Of a stretch of DNA of 64,000 bases, positions 1-9,398 are shown one piece after another. The DNA comes from Capnocytophaga sp. oral taxon 878 (GTDB lineage Bacteria; Bacteroidota; Bacteroidia; Flavobacteriales; Flavobacteriaceae). A program made the translations under genes and the position numbers. The stretch is from the NCBI RefSeq assembly GCF_002999135.1, contig NZ_CP027229.1:2827501-2891500 (forward strand), read 5' to 3'. The notes beneath the pieces are model-generated. The model was not told the DNA's origin. It did not search any database and saw only the letters and a list, made by a program, of their open reading frames with translations. Within the stretch, counting starts at the first letter, position 1, and every line of letters begins with the position of its first letter.

Positions 1-1395
1 AAAAAGAATATTCTCTATGTAAAAGGAGCTCCCGAGATAGTAATGACCTTCTGCTATCACAATGGGCAATTCCTCTCAACAATTCCTCAAACTGATTTTG
101 AGAAGAAACTCTTACAATACCAAAATCAAGCTATGCGTACCATAGGCTTTGCCTACAAAGAGATTACCGATACAAATACTATCATCTCCGAAAATGGTAA
201 GTTAGTAATTAACGGACTCCAATTCATAGGTATTACAGCTATTAGTGATCCTGTACGTACCGATGTTCCCCAAGCTATAGAAGAGTGTATGCGTGCCGGT
301 ATTCAGGTTAAAATAGTAACAGGCGATACTCCTGGTACAGCTAAAGAAATAGCACGACAAATACACCTATGGGACGACTCTTGTACCGATTATAATCATA
401 TTACAGGGGTGGAATTTGCCGCTATGAATGATACCGACCTTTTAGAGCGCATTACTCACCTGCGCGTGATTTCTCGTGCACGCCCGCTTGATAAGGCTCG
501 TCTTGTAAATCTACTCCAACAAAAAGGTGAAGTAGTAGCAGTTACCGGCGATGGTACTAATGATGCCCCCGCACTTAAAGCAGCCCAAGTAGGGCTTTCA
601 ATGGGCGATGGCACTTCCGTAGCCAAAGAAGCAAGTGATATAACCATCCTTGATAACTCATTTAGCAGCATAGGAAAAGCTGTGATGTGGGGGCGCTCTC
701 TTTACCTCAATATCCAGCGCTTTATACTTTTCCAAATGACTATTAATGTGGCGGCTTGTATCATCGTCCTTATAGGTGCTTTCTTAGGTGTCGAATCACC
801 GCTAACAGTTACCCAAATGCTATGGGTGAACCTCATTATGGATACCTTTGCAGCTTTAGCTTTAGCTTCATTGCCACCAAGCAAAAGCGTAATGAATGAT
901 AAACCTCGCTCACGTGGGGCTAATATTATTACCAAAGAAATGGCAAGAGCTATCTTTGGCGTAGGCGGGTTCTTTGTCCTACTGCTCTTTGGCTTTATAC
1001 AGTACTTCAAAAATGAAAATATAACAAGCCTAACTCAGTTCTCAGTAGTTGATTACTGCAAGCATTTCTTCCACTTCTCTGCCCCCGAGGGTAGCCTATC
1101 AGCTTATGAACTGTCAATATTCTTTTCAATATTTGTATTCTTACAATTTTGGAATATGTTTAACGCCAAAGCCTATCGCACCGGTAAGAGTGCCTTTAGT
1201 AATATACAACAAAGCCAAGGCTTCTTAATGATAGCCGCAGTCATTGTAATAGGACAAGTAATCATTACCAGTATAGGCGGACAAATGTTCAATGTTACTC
1301 CTTTAAAGCTTATCGATTGGACAATCATTATAGGAGCTACCAGCCTAGTACTATGGATAGGCGAAGCTTTACGCATCCTAAAAAGCAAAAAATAA
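1..1395 (+). CDS. Calcium-type P-type ATPase, C-terminal part (cut by window edge)
   Basis: This is a cation-pumping P-type ATPase of the inner membrane, most like P2-type calcium-translocating ATPases. The reading frame is open from base 1, so only the C-terminal ~465 residues are present; the phosphorylation DKTG site and first membrane helices lie outside the window. The KGAPE nucleotide-binding motif is encoded at about bases 25-39. The TGD of the actuator-facing region and the hinge motif TGDGTNDAPALK follow, and then the C-terminal membrane helices including a VNLIMDT segment typical of P2 calcium pumps. An intrinsic terminator follows at 1418-1455. The calcium specificity is inferred from family resemblance; the P-type ATPase call is secure. 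Confidence 0.93.
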   Translation, partial: KKNILYVKGAPEIVMTFCYHNGQFLSTIPQTDFEKKLLQYQNQAMRTIGFAYKEITDTNTIISENGKLVINGLQFIGITAISDPVRTDVPQAIEECMRAGIQVKIVTGDTPGTAKEIARQIHLWDDSCTDYNHITGVEFAAMNDTDLLERITHLRVISRARPLDKARLVNLLQQKGEVVAVTGDGTNDAPALKAAQVGLSMGDGTSVAKEASDITILDNSFSSIGKAVMWGRSLYLNIQRFILFQMTINVAACIIVLIGAFLGVESPLTVTQMLWVNLIMDTFAALALASLPPSKSVMNDKPRSRGANIITKEMARAIFGVGGFFVLLLFGFIQYFKNENITSLTQFSVVDYCKHFFHFSAPEGSLSAYELSIFFSIFVFLQFWNMFNAKAYRTGKSAFSNIQQSQGFLMIAAVIVIGQVIITSIGGQMFNVTPLKLIDWTIIIGATSLVLWIGEALRILKSKK

Positions 1396-1417
1396 CAAAG
1401 ATTTTATATTATATCAG

Positions 1418-1455
1418 TAGGCTGCTTATGACCCTTCATAAGCAGCCTATTTTAT
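1418..1455 (+). terminator. Intrinsic terminator after the P-type ATPase
   Basis: A perfect 13-bp stem (arms 1418-1430 and 1437-1449, beginning TAGGCTGCTTATG) with a 6-nt loop is followed by a T-rich run. It lies 23 bases after the ATPase stop codon. Confidence 0.85.
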
Positions 1456-1541
1456 TTATACCCTCCCCCTTACAAACATCCTGCTGTATTCCAAACAGAA
1501 CTTTCCCTTATTAAAAGCACCTTCCAACTACCCCCTAAGAT

Positions 1542-1586
1542 GAACGAACGAATAACGAAGGATAAACGAACTATAAACGAAGGATA
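1542..1586 (-). repeat. TTCGTT four-box repeat, copy A (short form)
   Basis: Read on the minus strand, four TTCGTT boxes begin at exact 11-bp steps. This copy lacks the long purine-rich arms seen in other copies. It is intergenic, between the ATPase terminator and the sbcD promoter. Confidence 0.85.
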
Positions 1587-1616
1587 GTCAGCATACCCTC
1601 CTACCCAACACCTCAC

Positions 1617-1646
1617 TTGCTAATTCCCGATTATTTATTACTTTTG
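1617..1646 (+). promoter_or_regulatory. Bacteroidota-type promoter of sbcD
   Basis: TTG at 1617-1619, a 19-bp spacer, then TACTTTTG at 1639-1646. This matches the TTG-N19-TAnnTTTG consensus of the Bacteroidota housekeeping sigma factor. It lies about 39 bp before the sbcD start at 1685. Confidence 0.85.
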
Positions 1647-1684
1647 CACCATATTTGCTAATTGTCAAAAACATTAATCCTATT

Positions 1685-2905
1685 ATGAATTTCCTTCATA
1701 CCGCCGATTGGCACTTAGGTCAAACCTTTTACCAGTATGACCGATACGCCGAACACCAAGCCTTCCTTAATAATCTCCTCAATATTCTTGAGGCACAACA
1801 CACCGATGTGCTTCTTATCAGCGGCGATGTTTTTGATACAGCCAACCCCCCTGTGGCGTCTGTGCGTCAGTTTTATGAGTTCCTACACCAAGCCACCAAG
1901 CAGTTCCCTCACCTGCAAATCATAGCCATTGCAGGTAATCACGACTCTCCTGTACGCCTTGAAATGCCCCAACCCTTGCTCGAAAATACCCGCGTACACC
2001 TAATAGGATGTGTGAAGCGAAATACCAACAAACAGATTGATTACCAAGAGCTTATCATACCTCTTTATCAGCACAATGAAATAGCAGCCTATTGCCTTTC
2101 CGTACCATTTCTACGCTTAGGCGATACACCCAAACCTACCCACCTCCCTCTTGATTATACCGAGGGCATTGCTGCTTTTTATGCCGAAATTACTGCCGAA
2201 GCACTCAAAATAGCAGCCAACAAACCTCTCATTGCAATGGGACACCTCCACGCTTCCGGAGCCGAAATTAGTGATGATGATACCGCCGAACGCCCTATTA
2301 TTGGCGGAATAGAAAGCGTTAAAATGAACTCTTTTCCTTCCCAATTGCAATACATAGCCTTGGGGCATATCCATAAAGCTCAAGCAGTAGGAGGCAGCAC
2401 TCACATCCGCTATGCAGGCAGCCCTTTGCCACTCTCTTTTTCCGAAAAGCAATACCAGCATCAAGTAATTACTTTTTCGTTAGAAAACGGGCAGATAAAT
2501 CACATACAAGGGGTGCCCTTACCACAGCACACTTCCTTGATAAGCATCCCAGCCACTCACCAATCGCCACAAGAGGTGCTAAATGCCCTTACTTCCCACC
2601 CCGATAATCCTACTGAGCCAGCTCCCTTTCTCGAAGTAAAAGTATTGCTAAATGAGCCTACCCCCGAACTTAAGTACAGCATAACACAAGCCCTTGCTCA
2701 CAAGCATTTGCGCTTAGCCCGCATCGATGTGCGTTACCGCCAAGAAAAAAGTGCAGCGCAAGCCCCTTTCCAAAAAGAGCTTACCCTGCACGATTTACAA
2801 CCCTATGAAGTACTACAGCGGGTATACCAAAATAAATATAAAGAAGAGCTCCCAGAATATTACCGAGAGCTCTTCAATGAAGCTATGTTAAAAATCAATT
2901 CTTAA
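1685..2905 (+). CDS. sbcD: Exonuclease SbcCD, nuclease subunit SbcD
   Basis: SbcD is the Mre11-type metallophosphoesterase that partners the SbcC ATPase to cleave hairpins and process DNA ends. The N-terminus carries the metal-binding motifs in order: ADWHLG, SGDVFD, AGNHDSP, then MGHLHASG and ALGHIHKAQ, as expected for a Mre11 nuclease. The length of 406 residues is normal for SbcD. The start at 1685 (MNFLHTADWHLG) was chosen over a TTG at 1655 because it places the first motif near residue 6 and follows a good promoter. sbcC is not the next gene; the neighbour is convergent and overlaps the 3' end by 4 bp, with no terminator between. Confidence 0.95.
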   Translation: MNFLHTADWHLGQTFYQYDRYAEHQAFLNNLLNILEAQHTDVLLISGDVFDTANPPVASVRQFYEFLHQATKQFPHLQIIAIAGNHDSPVRLEMPQPLLENTRVHLIGCVKRNTNKQIDYQELIIPLYQHNEIAAYCLSVPFLRLGDTPKPTHLPLDYTEGIAAFYAEITAEALKIAANKPLIAMGHLHASGAEISDDDTAERPIIGGIESVKMNSFPSQLQYIALGHIHKAQAVGGSTHIRYAGSPLPLSFSEKQYQHQVITFSLENGQINHIQGVPLPQHTSLISIPATHQSPQEVLNALTSHPDNPTEPAPFLEVKVLLNEPTPELKYSITQALAHKHLRLARIDVRYRQEKSAAQAPFQKELTLHDLQPYEVLQRVYQNKYKEELPEYYRELFNEAMLKINS

Positions 2906-4941
2906 TGGTTGAGTGAAAGAAGAAAACTATACTCCTTAGCAGTTTCTTTTAAAGCCTCAAACCTCCCCGAAGCTCCGCCGTGTCCTGCCTCCATATTAGT
3001 ATCCAAATACAACGGATTGTTGTCGGTTTTCAGTTCTCGCAACTTGGCTACCCATTTAGCAGGTTCCCAGTACTGCACCTGTGAATCATGCAGACCAGTA
3101 CTCACATACATAGCAGGATACGCCTGTGCTTTTACTTGGTCATAAGGTGAGTAGGATAGCATATACTCATAGTATTCTTCATCATTAGGGTTTCCCCATT
3201 CATCATATTCTCCAGTAGTAAGCGGGATACTCTCATCTAGCATAGTTGTTACTACATCTACAAAAGGAACCGAAGCAATTATTCCTTTGTACAATTCAGG
3301 AGCCATATTCACTACAGCACCCATTAATAATCCTCCCGCCGAACCGCCTTCGGCAAACAAATGTGCTGCCGAGGTATATCCCTGTTCAATAAGATATTTA
3401 GAGCAAGCTATAAAGTCGGTAAAAGTATTCTTCTTTTTTAGTAGTTTGCCATCTTCATACCATTGCCTTCCTAAGTATTCACCCCCACGAATATGAGCAA
3501 TAGCATAGATAAAACCTCTGTCCAGCAAACTCAGCCTTGTAGTTGAAAAATAAGGGTTGATAGTTACCCCGTAAGAGCCATAACCGTATAGTAGCAATGG
3601 GTTATTACCATTTTTCTCTATCCCCTTCCTATATACTAATGAGATAGGTACTTGTACCCCATCAGGGGCAGTAGCCCAAAGGCGTTCTTCTATGTAATTT
3701 TCTTTGTTGAAATTGCCTCCCAATACAGCTTGTTCTTTCAGTACCCGTTGCTTGCGTGTGCGCATATCAAACTCAATAACCGAAGCAGGGGTAGCTAGGG
3801 TTTGGTAGTTATATCGCAATAAATGTGTGTCAAAAGCCACATTCTGGGTAGTGTAGGCAGTATAGGTTTCACTACCAAACGGCAGATAATATGCCTCTTC
3901 ACTATTCCATTGTCGTATTTGTATGCGCTCCAATCCGTTATACACTTCTTCTACTACCAAGTAATCCTTAAATATTTCAATATCATTAAGGCGTACATCA
4001 CTTCTGTGAGCTATAACCTCTTCCCAGTGCTCGGTAGTAGTAGCTTGTTCGGGGGTACGCATTAGCTTAAAGTTTGTAGCGCCATCTTTATTGGTTAGTA
4101 TATAGAAGTGTGTATCATAATGAGCGATATCATATTCTAGCCCTCTTACGCGTGGCTGGAATACTTTAAAAGCCTCGTGTGGGGTAGTAGCTTCTATTAT
4201 TTGGTATTCAGAAGTAAGGGTGCTCTCACTGCCTATAACTATATATTTACGTGATTTTTCACGATACACAAATACATCAAAAGTAGTGTCTTTTTCATGA
4301 AATATCAGTACATCATCTTTAGGGTCGGTACCCAAAGTATGCCGGTATACTTTAAAAGAGCGCAGTGTTTGAGCATTGTTTTTTACATAGAAGATAGTCT
4401 TGTTATCGGCAGCCCATACTGCTTGCCCATTGGTGTTTTTAATTTTGTAAGGAAGTACTTCGCCCGTAATAAGGTTCTTAATTTGCAGTGTATATTGCCT
4501 CCTCGATACAGTATCTACTCCAAATACAGCCCACTGGTTATCATCACTTATGGCAAAGCTATCCAGCTGGAAGTACGCCTTTCCCTTAGCTAGTTCATTA
4601 CAGTTAAAAAGCACTTCTTCGGTGGCATCTACTCTTTCTTTTCTACGTATATAGATGGGGTAGTCCTTACCCTCTTCATAACGTGTTTGATACCAATAAT
4701 TGTTATAAAAATAAGGCACCGAGCTATCATCTTCTTTAATACGGCTTTTCATCTCTGTAAAAAGAGTGTTTTGTAATTCCTTAGTGTGTGCAGTTTCGGC
4801 TTTGTAATATGCATTTTCGGCTTCCAGATAGGCTATTACTTCGGGGTTATTGCGCTCCCGTAGCCAGTAGTAATTATCAGTGCGTTGGTTACCAAATTCA
4901 GTAAATGTATGGGGTATTTGTTTAGCTTTTGGTTTCTTCAT
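2902..4941 (-). CDS. Prolyl oligopeptidase family serine peptidase (S9A, oligopeptidase B-like)
   Basis: This is a serine peptidase of family S9 that cleaves short peptides, with an N-terminal seven-bladed propeller gating a C-terminal alpha/beta-hydrolase domain. The catalytic serine sits in GGSAGG (Ser534), the acid in the GLHDSQV region, and the histidine in EAGHGGASGR (His654). The order Ser-Asp-His near the C-terminus is the S9 arrangement. At 679 residues, and with the RGGEYLG(R) segment before the nucleophile, it resembles oligopeptidase B (PtrB). No signal peptide is evident, so a cytoplasmic location is likely. It lies 10 bp downstream of the GH97 gene and is probably co-transcribed with it. 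Confidence 0.92.
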   Translation of the reverse strand: MKKPKAKQIPHTFTEFGNQRTDNYYWLRERNNPEVIAYLEAENAYYKAETAHTKELQNTLFTEMKSRIKEDDSSVPYFYNNYWYQTRYEEGKDYPIYIRRKERVDATEEVLFNCNELAKGKAYFQLDSFAISDDNQWAVFGVDTVSRRQYTLQIKNLITGEVLPYKIKNTNGQAVWAADNKTIFYVKNNAQTLRSFKVYRHTLGTDPKDDVLIFHEKDTTFDVFVYREKSRKYIVIGSESTLTSEYQIIEATTPHEAFKVFQPRVRGLEYDIAHYDTHFYILTNKDGATNFKLMRTPEQATTTEHWEEVIAHRSDVRLNDIEIFKDYLVVEEVYNGLERIQIRQWNSEEAYYLPFGSETYTAYTTQNVAFDTHLLRYNYQTLATPASVIEFDMRTRKQRVLKEQAVLGGNFNKENYIEERLWATAPDGVQVPISLVYRKGIEKNGNNPLLLYGYGSYGVTINPYFSTTRLSLLDRGFIYAIAHIRGGEYLGRQWYEDGKLLKKKNTFTDFIACSKYLIEQGYTSAAHLFAEGGSAGGLLMGAVVNMAPELYKGIIASVPFVDVVTTMLDESIPLTTGEYDEWGNPNDEEYYEYMLSYSPYDQVKAQAYPAMYVSTGLHDSQVQYWEPAKWVAKLRELKTDNNPLYLDTNMEAGHGGASGRFEALKETAKEYSFLLSLNH

Positions 4942-4951
4942 TTTTTTTGTT

Positions 4952-7057
4952 TTACTTTTTAATAGATATTGCTAGCCCTCCGCTACAAGCAAGGCGTTGT
5001 TTGAGCTTCGTATTGTGAGTTACTTTTATCTTCTTAATGTTGTAACTCTTAGGGTTTGTACGCCAGTCGGCATTTTTACCATCGGTGTAAAGGGTTGCTA
5101 TGAAGGTCTCTCCTTTTGGCAGAAAACTAAAGTCTATTACAGCATCACGGGCGTTCTCATCGGTAATAGCCCCTACATACCATTCATCCTTGCCTTTGGC
5201 TTTGCGTGCAATACTGATATAATCTCCGGGTTCAGCTTCTAAAATGTATGTATCATCCCAGTCGGCAGGTACATCTTTTATAAACTGAAAAGCATCCAAG
5301 TGCTTCTCATAATTCTCAGGCAAATCGGCAGCCATTTGTAACGGACTGTACATAGTTACATACAAAGCTAATTGCTTCACAAGGGTAGTGCTTAGTTTGG
5401 CTTTATTATTCCCGTATTTGCTTAGGTCGCCTTCAAATATGCCAGGGGTGTAATCCATAGCGCCTCCCATTAATCGGGTGAAAGGGAGTATGGTAGTATG
5501 TTCGGGTTTATTACCGTTGAAAGATTCAAACTCAGTTCCGCGTGCACTTTCTTGTGCTACCCAGTTAGGGTAGGTTCTGCTCATACCAGTGGGGCGTACT
5601 GCTTCGTGAGCATTTACCATTATGCGATAGTCTGCTGCAGTTTTGGCTACATAGTTATAGTGGTTCACCATCCATTGCCCATCATGGTATTCACTACGCG
5701 GGATAATAGGCCCTACATAGCCTGTTTTCACGGCGTCATAACCATTGGCGTTCATAAAGCGAAAAGCCTCGTACAGCTGTCGCTCATAATCTATTACCGA
5801 TGAGGTAGTTTCGTGGTGCATAATGAGCTTTATCCCTTTGCCAGCAGCATACCGATGTAGTTCCTGTACATCGAAATCGGGGTAGGCTTTTGTGAAGCTG
5901 TAAATACGTTCTTTGTCATAAGCGTAATTATCTTCCCAGCCTTCATTCCAGCCTTCAACTAATACGGCATCAAAACCGTGTTTTGCGGCAAAATCGATAT
6001 AATGTTTCACGTGCTGGGTGTTTGCCCCGTGGTGCCCATTAGGTTGCAGCTTTTTATAGTCGGTAACGCCAATAGTAATATCGCGCTCATCGGTATATGC
6101 CCAAGTACTACCGCCCCCGATAAAATACTCCCACCATACGCCTATGTACTTGGTAGGGTGGATAAATGAAGTATCGGCTATTTTGCAAGGTTCGTTAAGG
6201 TTTAGTATGAGGTTAGACGCCAATATATCACGGGCATCATCACTTACCACTACAGTGCGCCAAGGGCTTACGCTACCGGTTTGTATGTAGCCCTTCACTC
6301 CGTTTTTATCGGGTACCAAATGGGCTGTAAGCTTATGCTGCTTTCCATCGACATTTAGCATTAGAGCTGCAAAATTGACCAAGGCAGCCTCGTGCAGATT
6401 GATGTATAAGCCATCAGTTGATTTTAGCATTAGGGGTGTTTGTACTGCAATGGCAGGTGCAGGTGCTTTGGCAGCTAAAGGCTCTTCACGTACTTTATCT
6501 ATAAGCCCAGCTATCTCACTAATTGGCGAAGTGGTTATGGGGAACTCATTGGTATCATAATCGGCTGGTATCCAAAAAGCTTTATGATCGGCGGGGAGCT
6601 GGAAAGCTGTGAGTTCTTCCTGAATCCTGAAATGCCTAAAGTTGGGTTGTAGAGGGAATTCATACCTAAACCCTAAGCCATCATCAAAGACCCGAAAGCG
6701 CAAATGCAACTGCCTCCCGCTTCCTTTTTGGGTGAGTTGTATTAGCATTTCGTTATGATGGTCACGTATTTCTTTATACTGCCCCAATACGGGTTGCCAA
6801 ACTGTGTTGTTTTGGGCAAATTGTACATTGGTTACTTCAAAATTACTGCCAAATGAGTCATTCTGGTTAATTGTAAAACCCATAGCACTTTCGGCTATTA
6901 CTGTTTTGCCCTTGTATGTAAGGGCATAGGTAGGGATGCCGTTGCTATCGGTTTTGAAAACTAATTTCAACTTGCCATTGGGTGATAAAACCTCTTGTGC
7001 TGCGAGGCTATACACGCAGCATAACATCGATATAATTGTAGTAATGAATCTTTTCAT
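4952..7057 (-). CDS. Glycoside hydrolase family 97 (SusB-like alpha-glucosidase/alpha-galactosidase)
   Basis: GH97 enzymes hydrolyse alpha-glucosides or alpha-galactosides, usually in the periplasm of Bacteroidota. The mature N-terminal beta-sandwich (SPNGKLKLVF start) and the central barrel segments WWEYFIGGGSTWAY, VEGWNEGW, MHHETT and NAHEAVRPTG are characteristic. Starting at 7057 gives a clean signal peptide (MKRFITTIISMLC, cleavage after LAAQ); an upstream ATG at 7084 would add nine basic residues before it. The length of 701 residues is typical. Unlike susB, no susC/susD pair is adjacent; the neighbours are ruvX upstream and a peptidase downstream. Whether the mechanism is retaining or inverting was not decided from sequence. 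Confidence 0.93.
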   Translation of the reverse strand: MKRFITTIISMLCCVYSLAAQEVLSPNGKLKLVFKTDSNGIPTYALTYKGKTVIAESAMGFTINQNDSFGSNFEVTNVQFAQNNTVWQPVLGQYKEIRDHHNEMLIQLTQKGSGRQLHLRFRVFDDGLGFRYEFPLQPNFRHFRIQEELTAFQLPADHKAFWIPADYDTNEFPITTSPISEIAGLIDKVREEPLAAKAPAPAIAVQTPLMLKSTDGLYINLHEAALVNFAALMLNVDGKQHKLTAHLVPDKNGVKGYIQTGSVSPWRTVVVSDDARDILASNLILNLNEPCKIADTSFIHPTKYIGVWWEYFIGGGSTWAYTDERDITIGVTDYKKLQPNGHHGANTQHVKHYIDFAAKHGFDAVLVEGWNEGWEDNYAYDKERIYSFTKAYPDFDVQELHRYAAGKGIKLIMHHETTSSVIDYERQLYEAFRFMNANGYDAVKTGYVGPIIPRSEYHDGQWMVNHYNYVAKTAADYRIMVNAHEAVRPTGMSRTYPNWVAQESARGTEFESFNGNKPEHTTILPFTRLMGGAMDYTPGIFEGDLSKYGNNKAKLSTTLVKQLALYVTMYSPLQMAADLPENYEKHLDAFQFIKDVPADWDDTYILEAEPGDYISIARKAKGKDEWYVGAITDENARDAVIDFSFLPKGETFIATLYTDGKNADWRTNPKSYNIKKIKVTHNTKLKQRLACSGGLAISIKK

Positions 7058-7096
7058 TGGTTGTGTTTTTATTCTTCTAATCATCTTGTTTGCCTC

Positions 7097-7507
7097 TTAC
7101 TTCCTACCGGATAAAAACTCTTGTAGTATGATAGTAGCGCTTATTTCATCAATAAGGGCTTTGTTTTGGCGTTGTTTCTTTTTGAGTCCGCTATCAATCA
7201 TTGCTTTGAAAGCCAGTTTGGATGTAAAACGCTCGTCATAGCGGTGAATGGGAATAGTAGGGAATGCTTCTTGGAGCTTTTGAATGAACTTCTGTATCTG
7301 TACTTCTACATCGGAAGCCTCATTGTTCATTCGTTTGGGTTCTCCTATTACAAAAGCCTCGATGGGCTCGGTAGCTGTGTATTTTTGTAGAAAAGGGAGC
7401 AGCTCGGGAGTGTTCACAGTGCAGAGCCCTGATGCAATAATTTGGAGAGGGTCGGTAACGGCTATGCCTGTGCGCTTGGTGCCATAATCGATAGCAATGA
7501 TTCTCAT
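7097..7507 (-). CDS. ruvX: Putative pre-16S rRNA nuclease / Holliday junction resolvase RuvX (YqgF)
   Basis: RuvX/YqgF is a small RNase H-fold nuclease implicated in 16S rRNA 5' end maturation and formerly named a Holliday junction resolvase. The N-terminus has the DYGTKRTGIA motif carrying the first catalytic aspartate, the middle has VIGEP, and the C-terminal part has YDERFTS followed by the terminal acidic site near DEISA. The length of 136 residues fits the family. It lies 39 bp upstream of the GH97 gene on the same strand. A CAAAnnTA-type minus-strand -7 box is seen at 7515-7522, without a matching upstream TTG. Confidence 0.93.
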   Translation of the reverse strand: MRIIAIDYGTKRTGIAVTDPLQIIASGLCTVNTPELLPFLQKYTATEPIEAFVIGEPKRMNNEASDVEVQIQKFIQKLQEAFPTIPIHRYDERFTSKLAFKAMIDSGLKKKQRQNKALIDEISATIILQEFLSGRK

Positions 7508-7603
7508 AAAATAGCAAATTTAACAGTGCAATATTACGGCATTTTTTTGAGGCTACCTAATGTTTTGCCAAAAATATTTATCTTTTGCCTTGGGTAATAT
7601 CTC

Positions 7604-7644
7604 ATAAAAAACGTTCCTGATATATTTAAAAACATATCAAGAAC
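7604..7644 (-). terminator. Intrinsic terminator of the 7.7-11.2 kb minus-strand run
   Basis: An inverted repeat (7613-7644, arms GTTC-TGATAT with one mismatch inside) is followed on the minus strand by six T. It lies 44 bases beyond the stop codon of the last gene of that run. Confidence 0.7.
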
Positions 7645-7687
7645 GGTATATTGCTGTTTTGCAAATTTCTTACTTTATACTTATGCC

Positions 7688-8167
7688 TTATCTGGCAGGC
7701 TTGTCTAAACTTTTATCGATGTAAATTCTGAAATGTCTGGAATTGCCAAAATCTATCTTTTTTCCGTTTACCACATAACTTTTAATAAAATAAAGTTCTA
7801 TTTTTGATAGCATAGTGTAACAAATTTTGGTTTCTACTTCAATGTTTGAAATGTAGTACTCCAGCGTATTGTTTACTACCAGTTTGTAGGTTTGGTTAGG
7901 GCAAAGCCCTTTTCGGAGGACAATGTATAAGGAATTGGGATCGCTATGAGCGTCTCGGCTAAACACTGCAGCCTTACGCACTTTGTCCTTCTTGGGTCTG
8001 TTGGGGTTTAGGCTATCAATGGTGTATAGTTGTATCTTCTTTTTGTGGGTAGGTTCTTCCTCCCAAGATGTAATAAAAAGCTCATTTGTTACCACACAAT
8101 TGGTAGTTTTGCAAGAGAATAGAGATAGCAAAATGACTAAGAAAAGCAGTCTTTTTATTGGCATCAT
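7688..8167 (-). CDS. Hypothetical lipoprotein
   Basis: I do not recognise this 159-residue protein. It starts with a short basic-hydrophobic leader ending in a lipobox-like LFSC, so it is probably lipidated at Cys19 and held in a membrane facing the periplasm. The rest is beta-rich, with no recognised motif. A second in-frame ATG (8164) directly follows the first and could equally be used. It is the last gene of a minus-strand run, 8 bp after the M48 peptidase gene, and a terminator follows. The gene context suggests envelope function, but nothing more specific. Confidence 0.75.
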   Translation of the reverse strand: MMPIKRLLFLVILLSLFSCKTTNCVVTNELFITSWEEEPTHKKKIQLYTIDSLNPNRPKKDKVRKAAVFSRDAHSDPNSLYIVLRKGLCPNQTYKLVVNNTLEYYISNIEVETKICYTMLSKIELYFIKSYVVNGKKIDFGNSRHFRIYIDKSLDKPAR

Positions 8168-8175
8168 AAGGTGTA

Positions 8176-8970
8176 TTAGAAATCTTCTTTGAACTCTTTC
8201 CAGAGTTTATCTGAAATTACTTGTTCGTAATTACTTTTTTGGTTAATGCTTTTTAGGATATATTCTTTTCTGTCTTCAGAATAGGGGTGGGTACTTATCC
8301 ACTTAAATGTTTCGGAGGTTGAGTTTTCGAGATTGCCTAAAAAAGAGGCGAAGGGCTTAGGGTCGATTTTAGCTTTTTGTAAGTATTGGAGCCCTATGAG
8401 GTCGGCTTCTTGTTCCATTTGCCTGCTAAAAGCTGATGATGATAGGATTCTGCCTAGTTCGCCTATTACTTTAAAATTAGAGCCACCGACAAGCACTTTA
8501 AATGTTACTCCTAATCCTATTTCGCGTTTTAGGGACTGCATTACGTGTCCTTTCTGGATATGAGCTAACTCATGAGCCATTACTCCGCAAAGGGCTTCGG
8601 GGCTATCGGTTTGTTCTATTAAGCCAGAGTAGATAATGAGTTGCCTATTGGGCAAGGCAAAGGCATTTACTTCACTATTTTCGAGAATATAGATATTTAA
8701 AGAGTTTTTATCTATGCCATTGGCTTTGCATACTTTGGCTGCTAAGCTATCGATTACTGCTACAGATAGGCTATCGGTAACCTGCTGGTTTTTGGCTAAA
8801 AAGTTATCGAGCATCATTTCGCCCCATTCGGTTTCGAGTTCTTTTATGAACTCACTATCCATAAGAGCGTTGACCCCTAAAATCTCCATCCAATTGACTT
8901 GGCGTAGTGAGAACCAGCTACCAAAGAGGATGGCGACTAATAAAAAACCACGTGTAATTACTTTGCTCAT
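8176..8970 (-). CDS. M48 family metallopeptidase, membrane-anchored
   Basis: This is a zinc metallopeptidase of the M48 (HtpX/Ste24/BepA/LoiP-like) family. The HEXXH zinc motif is seen in MAHELAHIQKGH, and a third metal ligand is expected in the EQEADLIGLQYL segment, whose E-x3-D pattern is typical. An N-terminal hydrophobic segment (residues ~8-24) is a signal peptide or anchor, so the active site is probably periplasmic, as in BepA/LoiP. The length of 264 residues fits these short periplasmic members. The start codon overlaps the stop of the preceding membrane-protein gene by 4 bp, suggesting translational coupling. Substrates are unknown; outer membrane protein quality control is a family-based guess. 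Confidence 0.92.
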   Translation of the reverse strand: MSKVITRGFLLVAILFGSWFSLRQVNWMEILGVNALMDSEFIKELETEWGEMMLDNFLAKNQQVTDSLSVAVIDSLAAKVCKANGIDKNSLNIYILENSEVNAFALPNRQLIIYSGLIEQTDSPEALCGVMAHELAHIQKGHVMQSLKREIGLGVTFKVLVGGSNFKVIGELGRILSSSAFSRQMEQEADLIGLQYLQKAKIDPKPFASFLGNLENSTSETFKWISTHPYSEDRKEYILKSINQKSNYEQVISDKLWKEFKEDF

Positions 8971-9398
8971 CTTTTTACTATTAAATCGGTTAAATCACCA
9001 TAAAACCACCACGACAAGTGTACGCCTTTGCGGGTAGCCATAGCGCTATAGATGGTGCCTGCAAATTCTATAATATTGAAACTGATAGCCATTATGAGGT
9101 AGGCGAAATAATTATTGGAGGGCATATTACTACCAAAGCCAATAGATATTGTCCACCAGAAAGTGGTAGTATTAATGAAGAACAAGAATAGTTGGGATAT
9201 AAAAGCCTGATGGCAGTGCCAGCGGACAAAGTAGGAGGCTTTGCGGTAGGCAAAGAGAAAGAATAGAGTGGCCAGAAGATTGATAAGAGGGATGGGCATT
9301 CCAGCCATTATAGCCACTACGGACATAAGGTAGCTATTGGAGGCGCGTTCCTTATCGCCTTCGGTAAGGGGGTGAGGTAATTGTTTATTTTCAATCAT
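8967..9398 (-). CDS. Small polytopic membrane protein (DUF4870/Tic20-like)
   Basis: This is a 143-residue protein with three to four predicted membrane helices. After a short charged N-terminus, helices run about residues 24-50, 62-85, 95-120, with the FVRWHCHQAF segment after helix 1. That arrangement (helix, then a HxxQA-like segment, then paired helices) resembles the DUF4870 family of small membrane proteins with no established function. It overlaps the M48 gene and the DUF2752 gene by 4 bp each, so the three are tightly coupled. The family assignment is by visible pattern and is moderate. Confidence 0.7.
   Translation of the reverse strand: MIENKQLPHPLTEGDKERASNSYLMSVVAIMAGMPIPLINLLATLFFLFAYRKASYFVRWHCHQAFISQLFLFFINTTTFWWTISIGFGSNMPSNNYFAYLIMAISFNIIEFAGTIYSAMATRKGVHLSWWFYGDLTDLIVKR

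Noticed and set aside
1655..1684. TTG start for SbcD at 1655
   Set aside because: It would sit only 9 bp after the promoter -7 box and adds ten residues not expected before the first nuclease motif.
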